64,000 bases of DNA from Chitinophaga nivalis (GTDB lineage: Bacteria; Bacteroidota; Bacteroidia; Chitinophagales; Chitinophagaceae). Positions 15,647 to 25,314 of the stretch are shown in pieces. The position numbers and the translations under genes are program-made. Under the pieces are notes generated by a model. That model did not search any database, was not told the origin of the DNA, and saw only the letters and a list, made by a program, of their open reading frames with translations. The stretch lies in the NCBI RefSeq assembly GCF_025989125.1, contig NZ_JAPDNR010000001.1:310001-374000 (forward strand), in the 5' to 3' direction. Position 1 is the first letter of the stretch. Every line of letters starts with the position of its first letter.

Positions 15647-17047
15647 ATGCATAAACGTGTATATTCCCTACTACTGTCAGTAGTGGCGCTGTCTCAGGCA
15701 AAAGCCCAGACACCCATTTACAATCAAACGACTTTACAATCTCCCGCCAGTTTCAATATTTCAGGCGCGGCACAATCCAGTACCATCCTTACCACTATTG
15801 GTACCAGTGCCGGCGGGGAAGCACATATCCAACTGTTTAATGGCACCGGAAACAACGCGGCTAATCTTAGATGGCAACAGGTGCTGATGGGTGCAGAAAC
15901 ACCTGCCAATGCCGGTGCAGACTTTAGACTCCTGCGGTATTCCAATACAGGTACTTTACTGGGTAATGGTCTCACCATTGAAAGAGCGACCGGCAACATT
16001 ATCGTCAATCAACTGACTGCTGCCAACGGCTCCAAAATACAAGGTACCGGCAGCACCAGTAACCAGTCTTACCTGCAGTTCATGCAAAACGACAATACTA
16101 CCCGGGAAGGCTTTATTGGTATAGGTTCCAGCACACTAAAAGATATGTACCTGGTGAGTGATAACGGCAATGTAAACCTGCAACCCAAACCTGGCGGCGG
16201 ATTGTTGCAGATAGCGCCTACCCAGGTATTGAACACTACCGGTGGTTTGTTATTAGCCAATGCTACTTCCAACCAGATCAGCTTTAAAGCCGTAGCTGCT
16301 GCTCCGCCATCTTTCTCCACCAGAAGTGCCGGCACTAAAATTATACTGTGGGATACCCCGGTAAGCGCCACTACAGCCGGATGGGGTATTGGTATAGAAG
16401 ACTTCCATATGTGGCTGGGACTCCCCACCAGCGACGCTAATCAGGGATTCAAATTCTATGGAGGCACCACACAGATTGCCCGCATTGACGGCACCGGTAA
16501 TTCAGAATGGAATGGACAAGGACGGTTCAAAGGATGGCTCACTGGTACCGCAGCGACCGGCCCTGCAGCAGAAATCGGCATCGCCGGCGGCATGGCTTAC
16601 CTGATAGGATTTAACAGAACTACTAACAACTATACACCATTGAAATTATCCGGCGGTAGCACCAATACCAATCAAACCGTTATCACCGTCAATGAACAGG
16701 GTGTAAGTATTGCTAATAATACACCACAGCTACCTATCCGGCTCATGGTAAATGGGGGTATTACTGCCCGGAATTTAAAAATCACACAAACCGGATGGGC
16801 AGATTATGTTTTCCGGCCTGATTATCCGCTGCGCCCCCTCGCTGAGGTAGCCGCTTATATTGATACGCACCAACATCTTCCTGGTATTCCGGATGCCGCC
16901 ACCGTAGCCAAAGAAGGTATAGAGGTAGGAGATATCAATAAACGACTCCTGGAAAAAATAGAAGAACTCACCTTATACCTGATTGAACAGGACAAAAAAA
17001 TAAAAGCACTCGAAGCCTGGAAAGCACAACAGGAAAAACAACACTAA
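15647..17047 (+). CDS. Secreted tail-fibre-like protein with C-terminal coiled coil (paralogue B)
   Basis: 467 residues from the ATG at 15647, chosen because a signal peptide begins there (MHKRVYSLLLSVVALSQAKA, cleavage after AKAQ). An open frame upstream lacks such features. The body is Gly/Thr/Asn-rich beta sequence. The C-terminus repeats the module of the gene at 9198-10373: MVNGGITARNLKITQTGWAD, YVFRPDYPLRPLAEVAAYID, THQHLPGIPDA, then a coiled coil (INKRLLEKIEELTLYLIEQ). The bodies differ while the ends match, so the C-terminal module is the shared functional unit, probably for assembly or display. Surface role is inferred. Confidence 0.75.
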   Translation: MHKRVYSLLLSVVALSQAKAQTPIYNQTTLQSPASFNISGAAQSSTILTTIGTSAGGEAHIQLFNGTGNNAANLRWQQVLMGAETPANAGADFRLLRYSNTGTLLGNGLTIERATGNIIVNQLTAANGSKIQGTGSTSNQSYLQFMQNDNTTREGFIGIGSSTLKDMYLVSDNGNVNLQPKPGGGLLQIAPTQVLNTTGGLLLANATSNQISFKAVAAAPPSFSTRSAGTKIILWDTPVSATTAGWGIGIEDFHMWLGLPTSDANQGFKFYGGTTQIARIDGTGNSEWNGQGRFKGWLTGTAATGPAAEIGIAGGMAYLIGFNRTTNNYTPLKLSGGSTNTNQTVITVNEQGVSIANNTPQLPIRLMVNGGITARNLKITQTGWADYVFRPDYPLRPLAEVAAYIDTHQHLPGIPDAATVAKEGIEVGDINKRLLEKIEELTLYLIEQDKKIKALEAWKAQQEKQH

Positions 17048-17050
17048 CAT

Positions 17051-17090
17051 AAAAGGGAAAGCCGGTTGCAAGCAACCGGCTTTCCCTTTT
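17051..17090. terminator. Bidirectional terminator, 19-bp perfect stem
   Basis: Arms 17051-17069 and 17072-17090 are exact reverse complements around the 2-base centre aa. Each arm carries an A run outside and a GC core agccggttgc, so each strand ends in TTTT. It separates the convergent paralogue B gene and uup. Confidence 0.9.
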
Positions 17091-17106
17091 ATATATCTGC
17101 AACGGC

Positions 17107-19002
17107 TTATCCGTTTAATTCACTTAATTCCAGCCAACGCATACCTTTATCGTCCAGCAGTTGCATAATTTCACCGATCCGGTGTGTCATCGGCTCCATC
17201 TTGTCGAACGGCAATTCACCACTGGCCAGCTGGGCTTCAATTGTCTTTTTCTCTGTTTCCAGTTTTTCTATTTCCTGCTCCAGCATTTCCAGTTCCCGCT
17301 TTTCTTTGAAAGAAAGCTTACGGGTTTTACTTTCTACTACCGGCGCCGCTACCACCTGCTCTATTCGTTCTTCTTTTTTCGGCGCTGTTTTTTTCCGGTC
17401 GTCTTCTTTCTGCCATTCACGGTACTGGGTATAGTTACCCGGGAAGTCACGCACTTCACCACCACCTTCAAATACAAACAGGTGTTCTACCAGTTTATCC
17501 ATGAAATAACGGTCGTGGCTTACGATAATCACACAGCCCTGGAACTCCTGCAGGAACGTTTCCAGAATGCTGAGAGTAGGCAGATCCAGGTCATTGGTAG
17601 GTTCATCCAATACCAGGAAGTTGGGGTTGCGGAACAGGATCGACAGCAGATGCAGTCTTCTCTTTTCCCCGCCACTTAATTTGGAGATATAGGTGTATTG
17701 TTTTTCTGCGGGAAAGAGGAATAACTCCAGGAACTGCGCGGCACTCACCTTTGTACCATCAGCCAGCGGGAAGTTTTCCGCGATATTTTTCACAAATTCA
17801 ATCACCCGCATATCTTCTTTCACTTCCAGCCCGGTCTGTGAGTAGTCGCCAAATACAATGGTTTCTCCCACATTGATTTTACCGGAATCCGGTTGTTCGA
17901 TGCCCAGCAGCATATTGAGGAAGGTAGATTTACCGACCCCGTTTTTACCTACAATACCTACGCGCTCTCCTTTTTTAAAGGTATAGTCAAACCCTTTCAG
18001 GATCACGAGGTCATTATAAGCTTTGTATACTTTTTTCAGTTCCAGGATTTTGCCGCCCAAACGGGTCATTTTCACATTCAGCTCCAGTTGCTGCTCCTGT
18101 ACACGTGTGCTGGCTCTTTCTTTTACGTCATAGAATGCATCCTGGCGGGCTTTCGACTTAGTGGTACGGGCTTTAGGCTGCTTACGCATCCACTCCAGTT
18201 CTTTCCGGTACAGGTTACGGGCCTTATCTACACTGGCCCGGTCATTTTCTTCGCGGGTGGCTTTTTTCTCCAGGTAATTTTCATAATCACCTTTGTAGAT
18301 AAATAACTGTTCCTGATCCAGCTCCATGATTTCGTTACATACGCTGTCCAGGAAATAACGGTCGTGCGTTACCAGTAATAACGTGACTCTTTCCTGGTCA
18401 AGATAATTTTCCAGCCATTCAATCATGGATACATCCAGGTGGTTGGTAGGCTCGTCCATGATCAGCAATACGTGCTTATGTTCAAAGCCGATATCGATCA
18501 ACACTTTAGCCAGTGCCACCCTTTTCTGCTGGCCCCCTGACAGAGAACCCACAGGCTGATCCAGTTTATGTATATTAAGTTTACCTAATATTTGTTTTAC
18601 CTTGGCGTCGAAGTGCCAGGCATTCAACTCATCCATCCGGGAGATGGCAGACGCGAGCTTATCTACATCCGGTTCTATTCCTTCTTCTGTGAGCAGTTCA
18701 TACTCCTTGATCACATTCAATACCGGATTATTGTGATCGAAGATATTTTCCAGTATGGTTTTACTAAGATCAAAGCCATGCTGCTGTTCCAGCATCACTA
18801 CCGTTACATCTTTATGGATCCATACCTTACCGGCATCCGGTGCGTCTTTCCCGCACAGGATGCGGAGCAGGGTCGATTTCCCCGTACCGTTCAGCGCTAC
18901 CAGCGCTATTTTGTCGCCTTCTTCTATATGAAAAGAAATATCCCTGAATAATGGTTTGGTACCAAAAGATTTGGTGAGCCCTTCTACTGTAACGTAATGC
19001 AT
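17107..19002 (-). CDS. uup: ABC-F family ATPase, Uup-type
   Basis: 631 residues with two ABC ATPase domains and no membrane segments. Domain 1: Walker A NGTGKSTLLR, signature LSGGQQKRVALAK, Walker B LLIMDEPTNHLD. Domain 2: Walker A GKNGVGKSTFLN, signature LSGGEKRRLHLL, Walker B LVLDEPTNDLD. A long charged linker joins them (about 245-310), and a C-terminal coiled coil (about 555-631) is present, which favours Uup over EttA or antibiotic-resistance ABC-F proteins. ABC-F ATPases act on the ribosome, and Uup has been linked to DNA-element excision and ribosome assembly. It appears monocistronic, with a terminator downstream. Confidence 0.9.
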   Translation of the reverse strand: MHYVTVEGLTKSFGTKPLFRDISFHIEEGDKIALVALNGTGKSTLLRILCGKDAPDAGKVWIHKDVTVVMLEQQHGFDLSKTILENIFDHNNPVLNVIKEYELLTEEGIEPDVDKLASAISRMDELNAWHFDAKVKQILGKLNIHKLDQPVGSLSGGQQKRVALAKVLIDIGFEHKHVLLIMDEPTNHLDVSMIEWLENYLDQERVTLLLVTHDRYFLDSVCNEIMELDQEQLFIYKGDYENYLEKKATREENDRASVDKARNLYRKELEWMRKQPKARTTKSKARQDAFYDVKERASTRVQEQQLELNVKMTRLGGKILELKKVYKAYNDLVILKGFDYTFKKGERVGIVGKNGVGKSTFLNMLLGIEQPDSGKINVGETIVFGDYSQTGLEVKEDMRVIEFVKNIAENFPLADGTKVSAAQFLELFLFPAEKQYTYISKLSGGEKRRLHLLSILFRNPNFLVLDEPTNDLDLPTLSILETFLQEFQGCVIIVSHDRYFMDKLVEHLFVFEGGGEVRDFPGNYTQYREWQKEDDRKKTAPKKEERIEQVVAAPVVESKTRKLSFKEKRELEMLEQEIEKLETEKKTIEAQLASGELPFDKMEPMTHRIGEIMQLLDDKGMRWLELSELNG

Positions 19003-19207
19003 ACAGCGAAGTTATAAATTATCGGCAATACTGCCCGGAATAGGTATGTATGTATTTGATATTATGAATTTTTTCGTATATTCATTATAGGATAAGTGAG
19101 TAATAATGGATAAAGATTTCCCCCATACCTGGTGATAATCTCTTTTTATTAGTTACTATATCGGCCCTTTGTCCATTATCCTCCCCTCTTTGCGTAGTAA
19201 AAAAATA

Positions 19208-19236
19208 AAGCCCTTGCGCTTCAGACGCAAGGGCTT
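19208..19236 (-). terminator. Terminator of the RemB/Wzi-like gene
   Basis: 11-bp stem aagcccttgcg / cgcaagggctt, loop cttcaga. On the minus strand the stem is followed by TATTTTTTT, 24 bases after the gene's stop codon. Confidence 0.9.
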
Positions 19237-19259
19237 GTGTATTTCTAAGCAGTTGCATA

Positions 19260-20849
19260 CTAAAAATCGTAATAGAACTGACGGAAGGTGCTACGCAATC
19301 CGAAACTGAATATCAGGTCTGTATTTTTTCCCAGCTCATTACTCACCTTCCGGGCTGCCAGAGAAGCTTCCACACGCAGGTTGTACTTAGGATTCAACAC
19401 ATACGCCACAGTACCCTGGGCATACAGGTAATCGGTTTTAATACCCTGTCCTACCCACACACCATACTCTTTAGGACGATTCGTATAGGGCTTGGAGATA
19501 TCCCGGCCAAAGTTTGTTTTCGCATCCGGATCTTCCCCGTATTTCGCATACATGATCTGTCCTCTTCCATACCAGCGTTTGTAGCGGTAGGTAGCGATAC
19601 CCAATACTTCCCAAAAGTTGGCGCCCAGTGGGTGTGCCAGCGATTGGTTATAATGTTCGTAGTTAATCAGTGTACTTCTGTAAGAGTAAGTATAGGGCCG
19701 TACCACGTTGAACTCTCCCTGCAGGTCCAGTTTATTCACCTTAAACAGGTCGAAGGAACGGAAGCCCAGCTGGGCAGATTGTTTGTTGGCCCACCAGCCT
19801 TTGCCACCAAATACTTCCTTGAGTTTAAATTCATCCAGCACCAACTGGCCGTAGATAGTCGTTTTGGGGAACAGTTTAAACTTGGCATTGGCGCCTATCA
19901 GCGCGTTATCTGATGACCCCTGTGAGAATTCAGCGGGTCTCAGGAAGATGATCGGGTTCATATAACTCCAGTCGAAACCGCGCTTACGTCCGGAAGAATC
20001 TGCATCCGGCCAGATAACGGCATCAAATAAACCGATCGTTAATCTTTTGCTCACATTCCAATCGAGGAAGTGAAATACGCCCCATTTCTTATAGAATCCC
20101 AGGTCATTATAGGCGGTAGCGTAGTCTTTGCTATGCTTATCCATGAACTGTGCCCACATAGCCGTATACTGTACATTCCCCAGGTTACCGGTTATTTTCA
20201 GGTAAGGATAACTGAAAGTGATATCAGACAATATCAGGGAACGATAGCCATCTCCGATAAAGTTTTGTCCGTATCCGGCAGTAATATTCAGGTATTTGTT
20301 AGGCGTATAGGACAGTAAAGCGGTAGCATAGTTAAAGTCAAATGCTTTGCCTTCGCTATAATCCTTGATACCTCCCTGACCGGGAACGATATCATTTTTA
20401 CGGATGTACTGGTCCAGGTACAGCGGGAACTTACCTTGATTTTCAAAGAAAGTGGATTCAAAATAAAATTTCTTACCAATGTTACCTTGTACCATGGCTC
20501 CGCGTGTATTCAGCCACGTAGTTCTGCTTCCATCCTTTGTTTTTCCGATCTGGAAATCGGGCAGGAAGTCGATAAATACATTGAAATCTTTTTCCCGGAT
20601 CTCAATCAGGTGCTCATTAAACAGTTTGCGGTGGAACCAGCTCCGTTTACGGCCTTCTTCCGGTGCATTATACAAGGCACTGGTATCTTCATGCAGGATC
20701 TGTCTTAAAGCTGTATGATGATTACTGGTGTCCAGGTAAAGGTCTCTGATGTCCTGATAGTTGTACGGTACTATCACTGGTAATTTTTCCTGTGCATTAG
20801 CTGCACGGAAGAGCAATAAGCTTGCTACCATCCAAATGAGATGCTTCAT
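19260..20849 (-). CDS. RemB/Wzi-like outer-membrane barrel protein
   Basis: 529 residues with a signal peptide (MKHLIWMVASLLLFRAANAQ). The rest is beta-rich with alternating aromatic residues and ends FRQFYYDF, an outer-membrane-type C-terminus. Segments such as YGQNFIGDGYRSLILSD, GFDWSYMNPIIFLRPAEFSQ and GQLVLDEFKLKE match the RemB/capsule-assembly Wzi-like family of Bacteroidota, which is used in gliding-related surface functions or capsule attachment. It lies beside the polysaccharide locus on the same strand but after a terminator region, so a role in anchoring that polysaccharide is possible but unproven. Confidence 0.75.
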   Translation of the reverse strand: MKHLIWMVASLLLFRAANAQEKLPVIVPYNYQDIRDLYLDTSNHHTALRQILHEDTSALYNAPEEGRKRSWFHRKLFNEHLIEIREKDFNVFIDFLPDFQIGKTKDGSRTTWLNTRGAMVQGNIGKKFYFESTFFENQGKFPLYLDQYIRKNDIVPGQGGIKDYSEGKAFDFNYATALLSYTPNKYLNITAGYGQNFIGDGYRSLILSDITFSYPYLKITGNLGNVQYTAMWAQFMDKHSKDYATAYNDLGFYKKWGVFHFLDWNVSKRLTIGLFDAVIWPDADSSGRKRGFDWSYMNPIIFLRPAEFSQGSSDNALIGANAKFKLFPKTTIYGQLVLDEFKLKEVFGGKGWWANKQSAQLGFRSFDLFKVNKLDLQGEFNVVRPYTYSYRSTLINYEHYNQSLAHPLGANFWEVLGIATYRYKRWYGRGQIMYAKYGEDPDAKTNFGRDISKPYTNRPKEYGVWVGQGIKTDYLYAQGTVAYVLNPKYNLRVEASLAARKVSNELGKNTDLIFSFGLRSTFRQFYYDF

Positions 20850-20960
20850 TAATTTCTTTTTGATTTCATTAAAATATACACGGAATCTGGCGTCACAAAC
20901 ATCTTATTCAAGATTCCGCAAGAGAGAACACATGACTGCTGTTGCGGACCTGTTAAGACG

Positions 20961-20968
20961 CAAATATA
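20961..20968 (-). promoter_or_regulatory. -7 box for the RemB/Wzi-like gene
   Basis: TATATTTG on the minus strand, matching TAnnTTTG, about 110 bases upstream of the start at 20849. No proper -33 box seen. Confidence 0.35.
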
Positions 20969-21025
20969 ATGTTTTCAATAAATTAGGGTGACAGTAAGGG
21001 GGATTAATATCTTATTAGAAAGGAA

Positions 21026-21058
21026 GCAGCAGCCCTGTGAGGGCTGCTGCATTTTTTA
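21026..21058. terminator. Terminator at the end of the polysaccharide operon
   Basis: 11-bp stem gcagcagccct / agggctgctgc (21026-21036 with 21040-21050), loop gtg. The plus-strand side has ATTTTTTATTTT; the minus side only TTCCTTTCT. It closes the long leftward operon just beyond fcl. Confidence 0.7.
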
Positions 21059-22000
21059 TTTTAACCAATTGGTGGCTTGTACATCCTGGTATACTTTACT
21101 GATACCCTCTTCCAATCCGATAGCAGCTTTCCAGCCATAACTATGTAACTTGGTTACATCCATCAGTTTCCGGGGAGTACCATCCGGTTTGGTGGTATCA
21201 AATACCAGCTGGCCTTCATAGCCTACTATTCTTTTTATCATGGCCGCCAGGTCGCCGATGCTGATATCTTCACCTACACCGATATTGACGAGGCCTTGCT
21301 CATTATAGTTTTGCATGAGGTAGAAGCAGGCATCTGCCATGTCATCTGCATGCAGGAATTCACGTTTAGGCGTACCCGTTCCCCACAAAGTTACTTCCGC
21401 AGCACCCTTTGTTTTTGCCTCATGCATCTTACGCAGCATGGCAGGCAATACATGGGAATTATTCAGGTCGTAGTTATCGTTGGGACCATATAGGTTGGTA
21501 GGCATCACAGAGATGAAGTTACTGCCATACTGCGCCCGATAGGCATCACACATTTCGATACCGGCAATCTTTGCGATCGCATAAGGTTCGTTGGTAGGTT
21601 CCAGCGGGCCTGTCAGCAGGTATTCTTCCTTCAGCGGCTGGGGAGCCAGTTTAGGATAAATACAGGAAGAACCCAGGAACATCAGCTTTTTCACATCATT
21701 CAGATGTGCCTGGTGAATCACGTTATTCTGTATCATCAGGTTCTCATAAATGAATTGTCCGCGGTACGTATTATTGGCCATAATGCCTCCTACTTTGGCT
21801 GCCGCCAGGAAAACGTATGCTGGTTTTTCCTGTTCAAAAAAGGCTGCCACTGCAGACTGATCACGCAAATCCAGTTCACTTGAAGTACGGGTAACAATAT
21901 TGGAGAGGCCTGCTTGCTGCAAACGTCTCACAATAGCAGAACCAACCATTCCCCGGTGTCCGGCAACGTATATTTTATCTTGCTGATTCATACTATTCAA
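21056..22000 (-). CDS. fcl: GDP-L-fucose synthase
   Basis: 314 residues, normal for this SDR. The N-terminal Rossmann motif is GHRGMVGSAIVRRL, followed by the family motif SSCIYPKLAPQPLKEEYLL and the catalytic Tyr-x3-Lys in EPYAIAKIAG. It converts GDP-4-keto-6-deoxymannose to GDP-L-fucose by epimerisation and NADPH reduction. Its start overlaps the end of gmd by 8 bases, so the two are translationally coupled. The start could be at MNSMNQQ or at the second Met three residues in. It is the last gene of the polysaccharide locus and supplies activated fucose for the glycan. Confidence 0.93.
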   Translation of the reverse strand: MNSMNQQDKIYVAGHRGMVGSAIVRRLQQAGLSNIVTRTSSELDLRDQSAVAAFFEQEKPAYVFLAAAKVGGIMANNTYRGQFIYENLMIQNNVIHQAHLNDVKKLMFLGSSCIYPKLAPQPLKEEYLLTGPLEPTNEPYAIAKIAGIEMCDAYRAQYGSNFISVMPTNLYGPNDNYDLNNSHVLPAMLRKMHEAKTKGAAEVTLWGTGTPKREFLHADDMADACFYLMQNYNEQGLVNIGVGEDISIGDLAAMIKRIVGYEGQLVFDTTKPDGTPRKLMDVTKLHSYGWKAAIGLEEGISKVYQDVQATNWLK

Positions 22001-23105
22001 ATTGGTTCAATACTTTGTAACCGGCGTCTTTCAACAGTTTTTCGCGTTGGAACAGTTCCACGTCTGCTGCCACCATTTCCTTTACCAGGGCAGGCAGATC
22101 GTATTCCGGTTTCCAGCCCAGCTGTTTTTTGGATTTGGTCGGATCGCCGATAAGCAGGTCTACCTCGGTAGGTCTGAAATAACGCGGATCAATAGCTACA
22201 ACCTGCTGACCAGGTTGAAGCGGACAAGCAGCATTGCTGTTGCTTACTACAAACCCTTTTTCTTCTACGCCTTCTCCTTTGAACTCCACGACCACGCCTA
22301 CTTCTGCAAATGCCATGGTAATAAAGTCTCTTACCGTAGTGGTAATACCGGTAGCAATCACATAGTCTTCGGGTTTATCCTGTTGCAGGATCAGCCACAT
22401 GGCCTCTACATAATCTTTGGCATGTCCCCAGTCGCGTTTCGCGTCCAGGTTCCCCATATACAGTTTATCCTGCATGCCCAGTGACAGTTTGGCTACCGCA
22501 CGGGTAATCTTCCTGGTCACAAAGGTTTCACCCCGTAAAGGGCTTTCATGGTTAAACAGGATACCGTTGCAGGCAAACATATTGTAGGCTTCCCGGTAGT
22601 TAACCGTTATCCAGTACGCATACATCTTTGCTACTGCGTATGGAGAACGGGGATAGAAAGGCGTTTTTTCTGACTGCGGTACTTCCTGCACCAGGCCGTA
22701 CAACTCAGAAGTAGAAGCCTGGTATATCCTGGTTTTTTGTGTCAGCCCCAGGAGTCTAACGGCTTCCAATATACGTAAGGTGCCGATACCATCTGCATCT
22801 GCCGTGTATTCAGGTGCTTCAAAACTCACCTGTACATGGCTCATGGCACCGAGGTTATAAATTTCATCAGGCTGTACTTCCTGAATGATACGAATCAGGT
22901 TGGTACTGTCAGTCAGATCACCATAATGCAGTTTAAACCGCACATTTTTCTCATGTGGGTCCTGATATAAATGGTCTATTCTGTCTGTATTAAAAAGCGA
23001 ACTTCTTCTTTTAATGCCATGGACTTCATAGCCTTTCTTCAGTAACAATTGAGCCAGGTAAGCGCCATCCTGGCCGGTAATACCTGTAATTAAAGCTACT
23101 TTCAT
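21993..23105 (-). CDS. gmd: GDP-mannose 4,6-dehydratase
   Basis: 370 residues. The start GITGQDGAYLAQLLLKKGYE is the diagnostic Gmd nucleotide-binding motif. Further marks are NLGAMSHVQVSFEAPEYTAD, STSELYGLVQEVPQSE, the Tyr-x3-Lys in YAVAKMYAYW, and FNHESPLRGETFVTRKI. It converts GDP-D-mannose to GDP-4-keto-6-deoxy-D-mannose, the substrate of the downstream fcl product. GDP-mannose synthesis genes (manB/manC) are not in the window and must be elsewhere. A gap of 144 bases separates it from the preceding SDR gene. Confidence 0.95.
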   Translation of the reverse strand: MKVALITGITGQDGAYLAQLLLKKGYEVHGIKRRSSLFNTDRIDHLYQDPHEKNVRFKLHYGDLTDSTNLIRIIQEVQPDEIYNLGAMSHVQVSFEAPEYTADADGIGTLRILEAVRLLGLTQKTRIYQASTSELYGLVQEVPQSEKTPFYPRSPYAVAKMYAYWITVNYREAYNMFACNGILFNHESPLRGETFVTRKITRAVAKLSLGMQDKLYMGNLDAKRDWGHAKDYVEAMWLILQQDKPEDYVIATGITTTVRDFITMAFAEVGVVVEFKGEGVEEKGFVVSNSNAACPLQPGQQVVAIDPRYFRPTEVDLLIGDPTKSKKQLGWKPEYDLPALVKEMVAADVELFQREKLLKDAGYKVLNQFE

Positions 23106-23249
23106 TAAATCTTATATTGATAAACTTATTGCAAAATAATAATATGATCTAACAGATCCATGCAAATATCGCTTTTTTCGCATTCTTATTAACTGCCGGT
23201 AACCGGCAGGCGAAAAACAGGATAAAAGGCCCGGACATATAGCAAGCAC

Positions 23250-24227
23250 CTATTTAGGCTGCATTTCAGCCATGATAGCGTTCAGTGTACTGGCCAGCCC
23301 TTCCTCCAGGGTATGCGCAGGCTTATAGCCGCTTTTGATAACCCCTTCATTGGCAAACTGTGTGGTAGCACAGAATTTCTTTACCCGCACAGAGCTGATC
23401 GGCAGTTTTTTACCTGATAACTTGGCCAGCACATCAAACCCGATTCCGCACAGGTAACCGATACCATAGGGTATTCTTATAGAAGGCAGCTTTTTGTTGA
23501 GTGCTTTTTCCGCTACCGTTACCAGCTCATTCATCGACAAATCAGGTTTATCGGCATAATTGAACACCTGATATCCTGTCATCCGCTGATTAATACAATA
23601 TCTGATGAAGCCGGAAATATTTTCTACATAAGCCATGGACTTTTTATTCTCCCCTTTCCCGATCATCAGAAACTTACCGGAGGCGATTTGCTTCAGCAGG
23701 TTATATACATTCCCTTTATTGCCTGGCCCAAATACTACCGTAGGCCGGATAATTACAAGGGTACGGTTCTGCGGGTCTTTCTGATGCCATTTCCGCAATA
23801 CCTCTTCTGCTTCCCATTTACTTTTACCATAGTGGTTAAAAGGATCTGCCGGATGCGCTTCTGTAGGATTCTCCTTATTCAGGCCGTAAACGGCTACTGA
23901 ACTGGTAAACAGAATTTTATTGATACCCTTTTCTTCCATTACCTGCAACACCTTTTCTGTTCCCTCCACATTCACATCATAATACAAGGAGGTAGGCGCT
24001 ACATCATCCCGATGCTCTGCAGCCAGCAGTACTACCCAATCCTCCGGTGATTCCCGTTGCAGGTATTTGGCTATGTCTTCCGGCTTACGTACATCCGCAA
24101 TATCCGTCACTGCATTAAATACAGGAGACGCCTGTTTATCTATATTTCTGAAAGTTTTTCCTTCTGTGGTGAGCCCTTTTCCTAATACCGTACCTATAAA
24201 ACCCGATCCACCAATAACAAAAATCAT
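23250..24227 (-). CDS. NAD-dependent epimerase/reductase (extended SDR)
   Basis: 325 residues. Rossmann motif VIGGSGFIGTVLG at the start, catalytic Ser-Ser in FTSSVAVYG, and Tyr-x3-Lys in NHYGKSKWEAEEVL, followed by RPTVVFGPGNKGNVYNL. It belongs to the same superfamily as the 4-epimerases and 4-reductases that act on nucleotide sugars in O-antigen clusters. Substrate is unknown; a UDP-4-keto-sugar is a reasonable guess. It sits between two glycosyltransferases and gmd in the same leftward run, 10 bases from the glycosyltransferase upstream. Confidence 0.85.
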   Translation of the reverse strand: MIFVIGGSGFIGTVLGKGLTTEGKTFRNIDKQASPVFNAVTDIADVRKPEDIAKYLQRESPEDWVVLLAAEHRDDVAPTSLYYDVNVEGTEKVLQVMEEKGINKILFTSSVAVYGLNKENPTEAHPADPFNHYGKSKWEAEEVLRKWHQKDPQNRTLVIIRPTVVFGPGNKGNVYNLLKQIASGKFLMIGKGENKKSMAYVENISGFIRYCINQRMTGYQVFNYADKPDLSMNELVTVAEKALNKKLPSIRIPYGIGYLCGIGFDVLAKLSGKKLPISSVRVKKFCATTQFANEGVIKSGYKPAHTLEEGLASTLNAIMAEMQPK

Positions 24228-24237
24228 AAAATAGCGC

Positions 24238-25302
24238 TTATTTAATTAATGAACGATACAGGCCTAAGTACTTATCCTGATTGACCAATAAATTGAAATT
24301 TATATCAAAAAAAGATTTTACCGGCATTTTATACTGCACATAATTGTGCTGCAATGCCCGGATAGCCCTTTGAATATCTTCCACTGTATTATTTACCAGC
24401 AATGATTCATTGACCACGATTTCCTTACATCCGCCCACATTGCTTAATATTAAAGGCATTCCCGCTGACATAGCTTCCAGCCCTGACATAGGCAAACCTT
24501 CACTTTCTGATATCAGCACAAAAGCATCATAATCTCCAAATCCGTTGAAACTTTTGATCTCTCCCAACAGGTGTACATTATCCAGCTGCTGCGCGTGCAC
24601 ATAGGATCGGATTTCCTCTTCCCCCTTGCCGCCACCGACCAGGTATAACTCCGCATCCGTGACACCTTTCATCGCAGCCACCAGCAGGTCCATTCGCTTA
24701 GGATGTGCAAACCGGGCTACAGATAATAGTTTCAGCCGGCCATTGGCTGCCGGCCGGTCTGCCGCCGCCGTTGCATTAACAGGAAAGATACAATTTTTCA
24801 GTAGTACCAGCTTATCCTCCGCTATCCCTACTTTATCCCGGGCGACCTCGTAGTCTCCCGCAGATACACAGATCACCTTATCTCCCAGCCGGGCCAGATA
24901 CCGCTCAATGCGGTTGAGCAGGAAAGCCAGCTTCCCGCCGTTATATACAGACGACCAGCCATGCGAAACGTAAATACTGGCAGCTCCTGCCATCTTAGCT
25001 GCAATGCGACCATACATACCGGCATTGGCCGAATTGGTCACCACCAGGCCGATACCATGTTCCTTTATGTATTTGGCAAGTCGCGTCAGGTAACCAATAC
25101 TGGTTCTGCTCTCGATCCTTTTGTCCAGCAGCTGACCGGCAATTTCGCCGGCCACATGCTCTGTCAGCCAACCAGGTTCGTTGGTAGACAGATATACCTC
25201 AAACTCTTTGCTACAGATGGCAATCTGCTCCCTGACATATTTCTGGGCACCTCCCACTTCACTTTTGGTAATTAAAAATAAAATTCCCTGCTTTATTTTC
25301 AT
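24238..25302 (-). CDS. Glycosyltransferase family 4 (GT4)
   Basis: 354 residues, two Rossmann-like halves of GT-B type. The N-terminal Gly-rich motif is SEVGGAQKYV. The donor-site region is ESEGLPMSGLEAMSAGMPLI, the E-x7-E element typical of GT4 retaining enzymes, followed by LSNVGGCKEIV. It adds one sugar to the lipid-linked repeat unit on the cytoplasmic face. It lies 12 bases after the next glycosyltransferase gene in the operon. Donor and acceptor cannot be told. Confidence 0.9.
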   Translation of the reverse strand: MKIKQGILFLITKSEVGGAQKYVREQIAICSKEFEVYLSTNEPGWLTEHVAGEIAGQLLDKRIESRTSIGYLTRLAKYIKEHGIGLVVTNSANAGMYGRIAAKMAGAASIYVSHGWSSVYNGGKLAFLLNRIERYLARLGDKVICVSAGDYEVARDKVGIAEDKLVLLKNCIFPVNATAAADRPAANGRLKLLSVARFAHPKRMDLLVAAMKGVTDAELYLVGGGKGEEEIRSYVHAQQLDNVHLLGEIKSFNGFGDYDAFVLISESEGLPMSGLEAMSAGMPLILSNVGGCKEIVVNESLLVNNTVEDIQRAIRALQHNYVQYKMPVKSFFDINFNLLVNQDKYLGLYRSLIK

Positions 25303-25314
25303 CCTATGGTTAAA

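Noticed and set aside
5261..17100. Mobile island with a direct repeat of the tRNA 3' end
   Set aside because: I searched by eye for a second copy of the ACGAGGCCACCA-type end and did not find it, so no attachment-site pair is claimed.
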